Below, in pieces: positions 35,821 to 47,378 of a DNA stretch of 64,000 nt (positions are counted from its first letter, which is position 1; each line of letters opens with the position of its first letter). Source of the DNA: Megamerina dolium (lineage: Eukaryota > Arthropoda > Insecta > Diptera > Megamerinidae); contig OY978527.1 of the NCBI GenBank assembly GCA_963854835.1, positions 16,377,584 through 16,441,583 on the forward strand. The letters run 5' to 3'. The notes under the pieces are model-generated. The model saw only the letters and a program-made list of their open reading frames with translations. It had not been told where the DNA came from and made no database searches. The translations under genes were made by a program, and so were the position numbers.

Positions 35821-36244
35821 TAAAGGCTGTTTAGTAGGTTGTTCGGAGTTCATGAAACCAAAGTAGATTTTGTGTCGTTTTCAAAACCAATTCCGACAGC
35901 TACTGGATTCCATGACAGCCCCAATTGATTTGATATTTTTCCGTTGTTTTTTCTTTTTCAATGTAATTAATATTAGGTCCGTTCGCATAAGTAGTGGTAC
36001 CGGTACCGGTAAAACAGGGGATATTGAGATAGCAAATTATTTCCTCTCTGTGATAATTCTTGCAAATTTTTACTGGTAATATTTCTACTAGTTAGAATTC
36101 GTAAAATAGCTTTTCTTATCGGCAAGTGACAGAACTGAAGGAGTTTGGAAATTACTTACAATCTTACAAATTTAGGAGAGTAGGATTTTTCCTACTCTCT
36201 TGAATTGTGTTGATAGAGAAATTTTACTAGTAAAGTACGCGACA

Positions 36245-36500
36245 TCAGCTATTATTCATTGTACATGCAAAAAAACAACCGTAACCAGCCGATGTTTGAT
36301 GTATGGTTGAATGTACTGGGCAAATTTTAACAGGTTGTTTAGAGTCGGATGTGTAGTAATTAATGGATCCAGATTTCATCAACAGTGACAAATCGATGAA
36401 AAAATTCTTTGACTCACATTGAAACATTGAAGCATCGCTCACGATCATCAACTCGTTGTTGGTGTTTGTGATCAATTCTTAGACAACGCCCCATTTTATT
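36245..36500 (-). pseudogene. mariner transposase fragment
   Basis: Minus strand, read across two frames, shows HRFVTVDEIWIH (about 36393-36358) and a following YYTSDSK segment, the first catalytic Asp block of mariner transposases, preceded by a degraded QQRVDDRERC-like segment. Too short to define ends. Confidence 0.6.
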
Positions 36501-36603
36501 AATGCATCGATATTTTTCTTTTCTTCTTAACTTTAATTCTCTTAGCACAAAAATTACAAAATTCATTCAAAAAATTCAACCACTAAATGTACCCCCCGTA
36601 GTC

Positions 36604-39600
36604 TTATACCTCCTGAACTCGTGTCACTCCCTTGACGAGACCATGTTTCTGTTTCATGTGATTGTAACGTGAGGCCAACTGTTTGAAACGTTGTCCACAA
36701 ATACAGCACTCGTAACGTGGCACTTTCGAATGTATCAACTTATGTGTACGCCAGCCTTCACGATCGAAAAATCTCTTACCGCACTCATCACATTCGTAGG
36801 ACGGTAAATTGTCGTGTCGTTTCTTATGCAGACTCAATTTGTAGGAAGTGTAGAAACGTTTCTTACACGTCTCGCACTCATATCGTTTATCCTTCGTATG
36901 CCGTCGACGGTGATCGATACTACTGGCGAGCGTACGAAATGTCTTGCCGCACATATCACATACATATGGTCGTTCTTGGGTGTGTGCCGTCTGATGACGA
37001 CGTAATTGCATGTGCCGACCGAAACCCATTTTACACACTTCACAAACGAATGGCCAATCGCCCGTGTGCTTGTAGCTATGTACACGCCAATAATCACGAT
37101 TGCGAAAACTTAAACCGCACACGTCGCATAAATATGGCAGTTCGTGTGGATGCAAATGCCTTAGCAGGTGTTCTGCACGACGGCAAGCCGAAACAAATGT
37201 ACGCGGACATTTATCGCACTTGTATAGTTTAGTTTTTGAGTGTGCATCTGCCTCCTGGTGCATCTGAGCAAAAATAATGAATAAAAAATGCAATTTAATT
37301 ATGATCAAAACATATAAGCCCGTAGTTATGGTCAAATTTAAGATCATCTTAAAGTTAGAATTTACTTGTTTGACAGATTTCCCATACAAAAATCTGTCAA
37401 ACATGTCAATTCTAAATTTAAGATGATCGAGACTTTTACTATTTGTGCGGGACATAATTTTAAAATGAGTCATATTTCGGAAAAACGGGGTAATAAGTAG
37501 CGCACATTTTCTGTAGAAAACATATGGAATGCAATAATCGCACAATGATGAGGAATATGTTGAATATGTTGTCCTACTAAGCGGACATGATTGTTCTTTG
37601 CTCAATCGATTGCAACGACTGCTATTATCGAGATCATTTTCTGCGCTCGGCTCATTATGTTGGGTATTTTCAAGAGCTTCGGCTCATGTGAGGAATCAAC
37701 TGATGCTATTTGCCCACGGTGGATTTGTTAAGATCCCTTTATCCAAATGCGTCTGGAAATCTTAATAGCGTTCGTGAAGGTTTTGCAGCGCTCCTTCTAA
37801 AGGTAGCTCGAATAGTTCATTCGAAGCCTGACATTAGAAGATAAAAAATGAGAAATGTCATTACGGCTTTTTCACTCAGTATAATTCTGATATTTACAGT
37901 ATTTGTCAAATCCGCTCTATTTATACAAATTATATTAGGATTAGACTGCAAAGATTTGGGGATACATCGCTCCCGTACGGCGACCTCTAAGATCAGTTGT
38001 GCAGATTCTAGTATTATGAAGTATTACAACGTCTGCTAGTACTGTATTTGTTTAAACTGTATTTAGGTATTTAATTACGCCAGGAACTTGTATTCGTAGG
38101 AAATCTCCTACCTCCAACGCATATTTGTCAACATACATTTCTTTCTCTTAGAAAAGCTAGGCATTTGGTAAGCATATGCTCCATTGTTTCCTTTTTCTCT
38201 GGACAGTGTGCCCTAGATTAGGGAATCCTTGCTACCTTTGACATCATATGATATAAAATTTTTTCAGCCATCCTTCGTTGGTTAAGTCAAAGGCCCATTT
38301 ATCGATTTTCTTGTTCAGGTTCTGGAAAGAGCTGTTCACCCGCCATTCTTGCCTGCTCATCTGTCCTTTCGGTGCCATCGAAATACTGGGGTTACCTTAT
38401 TTATTTACTCCATATGGTTTAGGAGATTTATGGCATTCTAGTTTGTTTAATGCTCTTTTCATGTTTTCACCATCTAATAGTACATTAATTTTTGATTTTG
38501 TCGATTACTTTCCAAGATTTATGAAATGGCTTCATTACTTACTTACTTATGTGGCCATAACAACCGAATAACGATTTAGGCCGAATATAACATGCTTCGC
38601 CAGCCATCTCTGTTCTTCGCTAGCTGGCGCCAATTAGAAATACCAAGCACCGTCAGGTTCTCCAGTACTTGGTCTTTCCACTGGAGGTTAGGTGTCCCTC
38701 TTCTGCGTCGTCCTCCAGCGGGTTCCGAATATAACACCTTCTTAGCTGGACCGTGTTCTTCCATTCGCTCGACATGACCTAGCCAGCGCAGCCACTGGAT
38801 TTTGATGCGCTTTACTATGTCAATATCGGCATACCACTCGTATAGCTCATGGTTGTACCTTATTCGGTACTCGCCATCAACGCAAATGGATCCAAAGATC
38901 TTGCGTAGGACTTTTCTTTCGAAAACTCCAAGCATTCGCTCATCCGAGGTGGAAATTGTCCAGGCTTCAGCGCCATATGTTAGGACAGGCATGATGAGAG
39001 ACTTGTAGAATGTAGTTTTCGTTCTTCGAGAGAGAGCTCGACTTCTCAGTTGTTTACTTAGCCCAAAGTAGCACCTGTTTGCAAGAGTGATCCTTCGCAA
39101 TATCTCAAGGCTGACGTCATTACTGCTGTTAATGCTGGTTCCAAGATATACAAAGTCCCTTACTACTTCAAAAGCGTAGTTGTCAACAGTGACGTGCTGT
39201 CCAAGACGCCGGGACTCTTTGTTTGTTGACACTAGATACTTCGTCTTGCCCTCGTTCACCGTAAGACCCATCCGCCTCGACCGTCTTTCTAACTCTGAGA
39301 ATAATGCACTGACTGCTCGCGTGTTCATGCCGATTATGTCAACATCGTCGGCATACGCCATCAGCATGACACTTTTGTTGAAGATAGTGCCATTATGTCG
39401 TAGATCAGCAGCTCGTATTATTGTTGCGTAGAGGTAATCCCTTACCGGACTGTCGAAATATTTTTCTTTTCGAACGGTACCCACCTGTCGGCAAGCAATT
39501 GACAATTCTTCCGGCAGTAATAATTTACCATGGAAAAGCTTCTAAAAGAACTGTGACAAAGCTCAGAAAAAGTGATGTCGCAAGAATTCTGCCGTTCGGA

Positions 39601-42600
39601 ACCGGCTAAAATAAATTGGTCCAAAAATTTAACACGCACAACAATAATGGAAGAGAAGCTCGGCGAAAGAGTCCTTCGGGAAGTGCCACATATTTATTAT
39701 TTATTTATTTTAGTATTTCCTTATTCCATTGTTTTTATACCCTGCATAATGCAATATGCATGGTATATTCATTTCGGTCAGATGTTTGTGTCCACTTGAA
39801 GGAATCTCCGGAGATATAGACATAGATATATATTCGTGATCAGCGTCGATTAAATTTTCGATTTAACGATGTCCGTCCGTCCGTCCGTCTGTCTGTCTGT
39901 CACCTGGCTGGTTCGCACGATAACTTGAGTAAATAATGAGCTATTTCGACGAAATTAGGCATAAGTAACCTATGATCCAAGGGTATGGAGGGGATTGATA
40001 TTGGGCATAATCGGTCAATAGCCACGCCCACACCAAGCATTCAAAGCGACTAACCTCGGAATTTTCAAAATCTTTAACTTGCTATAACTTACATAATATA
40101 CCACTTGGGACAACAATATTTTGCACATAGAGTTATATTATACTACTTTATAACCTCGCCAAAAGTGGGTGATCCACGCCTACTTTCTAGCGTAGCTCCC
40201 ATACAAAGTGTCTGTACTTCTTTTAAATTGAAACTGCCGTAACTTCTACAATCTTCTGTCTAGAATAACCATAATTGACACTTAGATTAACATGGCAGTG
40301 AGAAATAATATGGCAGAAAATCAGTGTGCCACGCCCACTCCTTTTTGGGTCTGCCATACAAAGTTGCGGAAATTAAAAAAATATTACCGGTTATAACTTG
40401 AAAACTATTCAGCGTAGAATAACGAGATTTAAGGTGTGGATTAGTATTGTACGAGCAACTAGGCTCAAAGGAAATGGGCTCACCACGCCCACTGTTTATC
40501 GTAGCCCCCATACAAATTTTAAATTGAAACAGCTGTAACTTCGGCAATCTTCTGTCTAGAATAACCATAATTGACACTAAAATTAATATCGTAGTCGGAA
40601 ATAATCAGTGTGCCACGCCCACTCCTTCATGGGTCTCCCATACAAAGTCGAGTGAATTAAACTAAAATTTTAAGCTCCATAACTTACAAACCATTTAGCC
40701 TAGGACAACGAGATTTAAGATATGGATTAGTATTGTACGAGCAATTAGGTTCACAGGAAATGGGCGCACTACGCCCACTGTTTATCGTAGCCCCCATACA
40801 AATTTTAAATTGACACAGCTGTAACTTCGGCAATCTTCTGTCTAGAACAATCATAATTAATACTTAGGTTAATATGGTAGTTGTACATAATCTGGCAAAA
40901 AATCAACATGCCATGCCCACTTCTTAATGGGGCTACCATATAAAGTTGCGAAAATTTTAAAAAATTTAAAACGCTATAACTTACGAACTAACTTCCACGT
41001 AGGACAAACAAATTTAAGGTGTGGATTAATATTGAAAACTTAATTGGATTTACAAGAAAGAGGTAACCCACGCCAACATCTTATATAGCTCCCATACTAA
41101 GCCTCGGAATTATCTTAAAAACCTCCTTTAAATTATCCCTTTTAGAACTCTCATAACATACAAAGTACTTCGTCAAAGTCAACCATATTTCGGGTGTAAA
41201 TTAGTAGTATATGCAAAAATTGTTTTTCATAAAGTGGAAATAAAAGAAAAAGATGGATATTCGAGTAAACTTTTTATATATAAATCTACATATGCAGGTT
41301 ATAGTTTGTTCGGCCCCAGCCGACTGTAAGGAGATTTTTTGGATACAGATCTCACCAGTTTGGCCGTTACTCTTCCTTTTCTACCTGTGCTACGAATTAC
41401 CTCATTTCAAGGTTTTGATATTTATATTTGCACCAATCAGTGCATTTAATAAAATCTGAAAGATGGCTCAAGTTGAGTACAACATCAATACCTAGGATAT
41501 AGAATGTGAATATTATATAAATAAAAAATTAATTCCTACCTCGTTTTCAACATTCTCATTTTTAGGTCCTTCATCGATAACATTGCTATTTTCCATCATC
41601 ATTCGAGTTGCATTTATAGGCTTTAATAGCATTTGCAATCGAGTAATTCTGTCGTCATCAAGACCATTGATTTCCGAAAATCCCTCGAAAAGTGATGATT
41701 GTGACTAATGTGGGTGAAAAACATTTAAATCATTACAAAAATATATGAAATTGTTAATTAATATACTATGTGTTTTTACAAAATACCATTCGGTCAAATT
41801 CATCATCAATTAGTATATCCACTGTTGAAATGTCTGTTTCAGTTAACATATCAATATTTGTTTCTTCTACCTAAACAAGAGAAAGAACTCATATGAAACT
41901 CAGAACTCATAATAAATATCAATAACGTACTAATTTATTTACAGCATATTCAATATTTGCGTTGTAATCCTACAAAAAAAAATTAATTAATTGAAATGTT
42001 TAAAGTATAATTTAATATGACATTACGAAATTACTCACACGCAATATTAGCTTCTCTGCATTTTCGCGTTGAATAAACTCCAATTCCTCCTGTGAGAAAA
42101 AGTAAAACCGTGATTTATTCGCATTGCAATAAACATCAATTGTTTACCTTATTCTTTGCAATTTGTAAGAATTTTAATTTATCATAATACCATGATTTTG
42201 GTATTTCTTCAGTTTCCATTTTATAAAATAATATTTGCAAATCGATAACATTTTTTCTAATTGTCTGAGGGAAAAATGATTCAAATATAAATTTCTTAAC
42301 CATTTTCGTTGCAATTTCCACATAAGCTAGATTTTGTTCAAACTTATTCAAATAATCCGCATGTTTACAATTCCATAGTACTTCTTTCTGTTCGAACAAT
42401 TCAATAAAATATGAAACTTGTTCAACCGTTGTGTCCATAGTTAAATGTAATTGTGGTGGCAATGTTGGCGATATATGTGATAATGATGTAGTTTTATTCT
42501 GAAATACAGAAAGAAATAGAAATAGTATAAAATAAATAATTATTTAGTATTCATTTTATGAATATATGCAATAGATATACCTTTTCTATAAATATTTCCT

Positions 42601-43716
42601 TTTTCTTACAGACACCAGCAGAATCTTTCATATCGATCGTCTGATTAAATTCAGTGCTTTCCTTATGTATATCAACATGATCGACGGAAACTTTCGATTT
42701 TTTCTTTTGATCATCTAACGGAATTATTAAAGTTTTCTTAGCAATACGAGCAATCTATAAAAATAAAAATAAAATGCATTATTAAAAGAAAAATATTTAC
42801 AATTTATTATACTCACATTTCTAGGCGAATTTGCATTATCATCCAATAGCAATTCGGCATTTTTAATTTTTGCAAAAAATCCTAAACGATCATAGTACCA
42901 TGTTGGCTTTGTATAACCATTTTGTAAGCTAATCCAAGTTGCATATAAATTGCGAATTTTCGTCATTACAACATCGGCGTCCAATTGAAAATTGCGAAAT
43001 TTTGCATTCAATATATTTGCAACATTGTCCAGAGCTTCTGACTTAGCTGGCTCATTAAAGAAATCTATATGCTCCGGATCCCATAGTAATGGACTGCGTT
43101 TAATCGCATCAATAAATGTGATCAGTTTTAGTTCCTCCTCACTCGTTTTAGCAATTGTTGTAATGGGTATACTATTATTGATTGTTTGAGATGGTGACGA
43201 TTGCGGTTGTTGTTGTGTTTGTGTTTGTGGTAACAATATACGTGACGCTGGCGATGATCGCTTTTCGCACGTGAATCCTTTATCACTATTTACATCATCA
43301 GTCTCATTATGTGTTCTACATATATCCTCCGCCGACACATTGTGATCTAGTGGTTCATCTTTTATTATTTGTGTCGGCACAACTTGCAAAGGATCAATAT
43401 CCTGTGACATTGCCGGAGGTACACTAAGTTTACTCATCGTTTCACTAAAGCGACCGCTTTTAGTTACATCTGATTTGCTTATCGATTGTACTGGAATTAG
43501 TTTGATTACTGATGGCATATTTGTTTTAATGGCAATACGATCTTTTGGCGCATGTCGTTGACGGACATGTTTTATAAATGCTTCCAATACGGTATAGGTT
43601 TCCGCACATCGATCGCAAACCAACTGAAAATATGTTGCTGTTGGTGTCATACGAATTTCGCCACACTTCTTATTGACCCCATACGATACAACACGTCCAT
43701 GTACAGCTGCCGACAT
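36604..43716 (-). CDS. Gene C: double MADF-like + seven C2H2 zinc-finger protein (TE-filled intron)
   Basis: Third family member, predicted 807 aa in eight exons: 43716-42817, 42754-42581, 42498-42148, 42089-42039, 41969-41931, 41870-41787, 41704-41540 and 37263-36604. Every junction is phase 0 with GT-AG borders. The N-terminus has KCG (C18), C34, C37, H50 and H55. MADF-like domain 1 lies near the end of exon 1 (LLWDPEH, WYYDRLGFF). MADF-like domain 2 is exon 3 (VLWNCKH, WYYDKLKFL). Exons 4-7 are short and acidic. Exon 8 encodes seven C2H2 fingers. Intron 7 is 4.3 kb and holds T-repeat copy 3, a SINE and an RTE-like LINE. Linking exon 8 to the upstream exons is inference from domain order, strand and phase. 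The alternative is that exon 8 belongs to a separate finger gene. Confidence 0.75.
37319..37451. repeat. MITE-like inverted repeat, family X copy 2
   Basis: Arms of about 60 bp: CCCGTAGTTATGGTCAAATT at the left and, inverted, CCCGCACAAATAGTAAAAGT at the right. They share GATCATCTTAAA, TTAGAATT and TGTTTGACAGATTT blocks and could form a long hairpin. Lies 56 bp from the acceptor of the finger exon of gene C. Confidence 0.65.
38080..38215 (-). pseudogene. Possible LINE C-terminal zinc motif
   Basis: Minus strand encodes HCPEKKETMEHMLTKCLAF, which looks like the ETxEHxxxxC end of an R1/I-type LINE. Very short. Confidence 0.35.
38532..39455 (-). pseudogene. RTE-like LINE, 3' half (best copy)
   Basis: Open on the minus strand for about 290 codons: the MAYADDVDIIG motif (catalytic YADD), GLTVNEGKTKYLVSTNKESR, FVYLGTSINSS, MPVLTYGAEAWTIS, LRWLGHVERMEEHGPAKKV and GRRRRGTPNLQWKDQV. 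The first half of the reverse transcriptase and the endonuclease are absent (5' truncation, as usual for LINEs). The 3' end carries ACTTACTTACTTA (plus strand). The 5' break joins a SINE body directly. Confidence 0.85.
39455..39690 (+). repeat. SINE body fragment
   Basis: From TTTTCGAACGGTACCCACC to AACAATAATGGAAGAGAAGC; tRNA head lost at the junction with the RTE-like LINE. Confidence 0.7.
39736..41335 (-). repeat. T-repeat copy 3
   Basis: Inverted orientation: TATACCCTGCATAATGC at the low end, a CCGTCCGTCCGTC run, and the GCCCCAGCCGACTGTAAGGA end at 41335. Lies in intron 7 of gene C. Confidence 0.8.
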
Positions 43717-44351
43717 GTTGTTTGATTTTCTTTAATAAATAGATTATATTAAAGTTTTTAAATTGTTTATATTATTGAAAATAACATAAAGTGCAACCCA
43801 ATAATGCTTTTTCCTTGCAGGTGCACACACGTAAAGTTCTGTCCGCTTTAGCGATGGCCGATCACTTGGTTGATATGACCAATATCGATATTTTGTCAAA
43901 ATTTTGTCAATCGTAGTTAGTCATTTCAAATTTGTAAGGCCATCGTATGGGCTTGTCATAAAAACATTGATAGTGTCATATCTCCAACAGTCAAAATTAA
44001 AAAGTCACAACAAAGCAAAAATTATTTCGATTTGGATATTTCATTATTAAATCTGTTAGCGTAATCATTTGATTCGGTTTATTCGCGAAAGGAAATGTAT
44101 CCACATGATCCTCAAGTTATAAAATATTTTGAAATAATTCAACGACAATGTCTCAAAGAGATAGAGACCATATTGCTTGTTCGATAACTCCACAAATGAT
44201 ATGTTTGTAATGGGGATATTACACTATCAGTGATATGCTGCTAAACGAATTATTGTTGTAGCGAAATAATTGATTCTTCAGCAAAATATTGATAGCGTAA
44301 TATCTCCGTAAGGCAATTCCTCTTAGTGCCGCAATGAAAAGACTATTGTCA

Positions 44352-44450
44352 TTTAGTTATAGTCAAAGTTGAGCTGAAGCTCCATAACAGGCTCCACAAC
44401 CAAAGTGCGAAAAGTTCGAAAGTTGCCAAATTTCGAACTAATTTTACAGT
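44352..44450. repeat. Family W fragment
   Basis: GGCTCCACAACCAAAGTGCG and AAAGTTGCCAAATTTCGAAC match one half of the element at 23090-23470. Confidence 0.45.
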
Positions 44451-44871
44451 CATTTAAATGGTATTCAGTATTTTCTTTCTTACGCTCAATTATCTTTCAA
44501 TATTTTAATATCTTTATTAAGCAGACGGATACTTCTTAAATTTTTCAGTAACGAAAAAATAATAATTTTTCTACAAATTTATCCAGTGAAAGTGAATGAA
44601 ACTGATGTGCATTTGCTTCGTAACAGTCTGCTAGGGCAAAGCAATAATTCGTAAATGTTACTGCCTGCATTACATCGTCCTTACATTTACACTTACCATG
44701 TAAAAAGTCAAATTGTTTAAGTTGATAAAGTCTGATTTTTTTGTCTCTAGCGAAATTAGGACTTAGAAGACAACCATTCAGCAAAAATATCAGCCCAATC
44801 GCTTCCTTTTGATATTGAAATTGATATTCACAATCAGCTGTCAAGAATTAGTCAGTGAGCACAATACCAGT

Positions 44872-45248
44872 GAACGTGGAATACCAGAGAAGTCCTAATT
44901 TGGCTTTTGAGCTTATTTCTGACTACAAACATCAGGGTCATTTAACAGAGTTATAGAATACAGAGATTTTGAAGAGAACAATACCATGACCAGGACAATG
45001 TAAATTAACATAGCAAAGTAACATATATTGAAATCTGATCACATAATAGTAAATATTTTTATGAATGAATTTGATATATAGAATTTTTTATAAAGAATTT
45101 TTACTATTGTTCAATATATATGTATGTACTCCATTCATTGTTCTCTTCAAAATCTCTGTATTCTACAACTCTGTTAAGTGACCCTGATAGTTGTAATCAG
45201 AATTAAGCTCAAAAGCCAAATTAGGACTTCTCTAGTATTTCACGTTCT
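44872..45248. repeat. Foldback element with arms of about 111 bp
   Basis: The left arm (44872-44982) and the inverse of the right arm (45137-45248) are nearly identical, sharing for example AGAGAAGTCCTAATTTGGCT, AACAGAGTT and AATACAGAGATTTTGAAGAG. The 154-bp spacer is AT-rich. Noncoding, typical of foldback elements or long-TIR MITEs. Confidence 0.75.
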
Positions 45249-45699
45249 CTGCTTCAACGTATTCTAGGCTTTTCTGCGTATCAGGCTACATGCGATTTCT
45301 TCTACAAGAAGTGTTTTGTTTTGAATAGCTGTAGTGTAAATAAAATATACATTTATAGATTACACTCAGTACTTGAATGCCATCGATAAACTCCATCGAA
45401 AGAGGTTATCGATTTCATGGAGTTCATAAATAAAAAAATAATACATGTATTTTCGATAAATGAGGTATCGACAAAACATTGTGGTTCCAGTGATACTTCT
45501 ATTACAAATTAATTTTAATGAACTTAAACCTTTTGTTCACCTTTTTTATGTTAATTTTCATATAATAAAAAATATTATTTTTGTTTTATTGTTGGGAATA
45601 TGTGTAAAATTCTCTTAAAATATGGAAAGTGATTTCGATTACACCATTACCGTAATCATATTCATCAGAACTAAAATTCTAATGGGTTAACTGTCAGAC

Positions 45700-45850
45700 G
45701 ACCCCTGAAAAACATGCAAAGCCTGAAACAAGTTCGAAAAATACCAACTTTCAGGTTTCTCAGACTTCGGTTGTGGAGCAGCTTCAATACAATTTCACTG
45801 AATCATCTTTCACGCTTGAGCGCCTAACCTTGTATGGAGCTTTAGCTTTA
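45700..45850. repeat. Family W fragment
   Basis: Inverse orientation (GGTTGTGGAGCAGCTTCAAT, CAGACTTCGGTTG), related to 23090-23470; lies just upstream of the Harbinger-like gene. Confidence 0.45.
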
Positions 45851-46045
45851 CAAATTTTACCACAGAAATAATCACTATAAAAATTTCCATCTGGTACTGC
45901 TATTAAATTTGAATCGGCAAAAGGTACATTGTTTTGACATTTGACATCAATTGTTTTGACTTTGTATTCATAACGTAAACAAAAAATGAAGATTTATTAA
46001 AATATAAATTAGAAAAATTCTCGCATTATAAAATATACAGATTTC

Positions 46046-47311
46046 ATGGATGTCATTATTAAAGAAGTGCTTGAGAATTTGATAAGCTCATCTTCGGAAA
46101 CCGATTCATCGGAAACTAGCTTCTCGAGCCTCTCTACAGGATGCAGTTCATTGGAATATGTTTTCGAACCGAAAAAGATCAAACAAATCAAAAAGAAAAG
46201 GAAGACTGGCAAGCCATCACTATTTGTTACTCTCCAAATCTATAACGAGGATGAATTTAAGGAATGTTTTAAAATGTCCAAAACAACTATTGAACACCTG
46301 ATTGGTAAGCTGAATGTCTAAACGTTTCTGCGTTTAATTACACTTTCTTCATATATTCTCGCAGATTTGTATTCAAAATCAAATGAGTATCGACGTAAAT
46401 CTAAGGGCAAATCAAATGTCTTAAGTATAACTGCTGAGCGACAAATGTACCTGTTCATTTTTTATATGACAAATAAGGAATCATTTGGTGGTTTAGCCAA
46501 CATTTTTGATGTATCCAAGGGAGCCGCTTGGCGCTCCTGTACAAATGTCAGCACATGGTTAGTCTCGTTGACCGATCATTTTATACAATGGCCAATGAAA
46601 TCGGAACAGTTTGTAAAAATCGATAACGACTTCCAGAATAGCTGCCGTGGTGTACCAGGCATCATTGGTGCTATCGATTGTGTGGATATACGTATTAAGG
46701 AACCAAAATCAATGATTGATTCACATTACAACAGAGAAATGAAATATCATAGTATAAAATTGCAGGGAATTGTGACGGCAAGTCGTAAATTTATCAATAT
46801 ATACTGTGGTGAACCAGGTGGCATCGACAAGTGTACCGTATTCAGGAATTCACCCATATATTGCACAAACGGTTTAGGCGATAATACCAGCTGTAGCAGC
46901 ACTAAATATTTCATTGTTGCTGACGTTAATTATCCAACTGTGTTGCCATGGCTTGTTACACCATTTCACAAAAATGATAATTTGACTGGACAAGAACGTC
47001 GCTTCAATATACTTCATGAATTGACACTATTGCCAGTACAGCAGACATTTGCTTTGTTAAAATGCCGTTTTGAGCGACTTGATAATCTGATTGATTGTCA
47101 AAATATCGACTTTGTTGTAAATATAGTGAAATCGGCTTGTGTTCTACACAATATCTGTATTGATCGAAATGATGAGTTTTTACAAACTCATACTTTACCT
47201 CCCGTCGTTATGGGAAGTGATGACAGACCACCATTAGAATCGCATGACGGAACTAATACCCGCGGAAGACAACTTCTTTTTCTGGAACTATTAAAAAAGC
47301 GCATTATTTGA
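46046..47311 (+). CDS. HARBI1/PIF-like transposase-derived protein, putative catalytic E replaced by Q
   Basis: PIF/Harbinger nuclease family. Two exons (46046-46304, 46365-47311; GT-AG, 60-nt intron) give 401 aa with no internal stop. The N-terminus is Ser/Glu-rich with a basic patch (KKIKQIKKKRK). A helical DNA-binding-like region follows (ITAERQMYLFIFYM, FDVSKGAAWRSC). The DDE domain shows D191 (GAIDCVDI, where active elements usually have IDGxHI) and D273 (VADVNYP). At the third position, in FNILHELTLLPVQQTFALLK, Q312 stands where family members have E. The Arg two residues before the usual V-E is also absent. Catalysis is therefore unlikely, while the open frame is intact. This suggests a domesticated gene, as with the Drosophila PIF-like genes. 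No terminal repeats recognised around it. Alternative: a recently dead transposon copy. Confidence 0.85.
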
Positions 47312-47356
47312 ATAAAAAAGTATATATAATCTATAATAAATATGCACATTTTTATT
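47311..47356. terminator. Overlapping poly(A) signals of the convergent pair
   Basis: AATAAA at 47311-47316 and 47335-47340 on the plus strand, and on the minus strand at 47356-47351. The stops of the two genes are only 67 bp apart, so the transcripts probably overlap at their 3' ends. Confidence 0.5.
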
Positions 47357-47378
47357 TCAAATGATTATTATAATCATT

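Noticed and set aside
36717..37232. 171-codon plus-strand frame
   Set aside because: Antisense to the finger exon of gene C; the regular spacing is a shadow of the finger repeats.
44545..44844. 99-codon minus-strand frame with several Cys
   Set aside because: No ATG start, no recognised family, and a possible donor site in the middle; kept unannotated.
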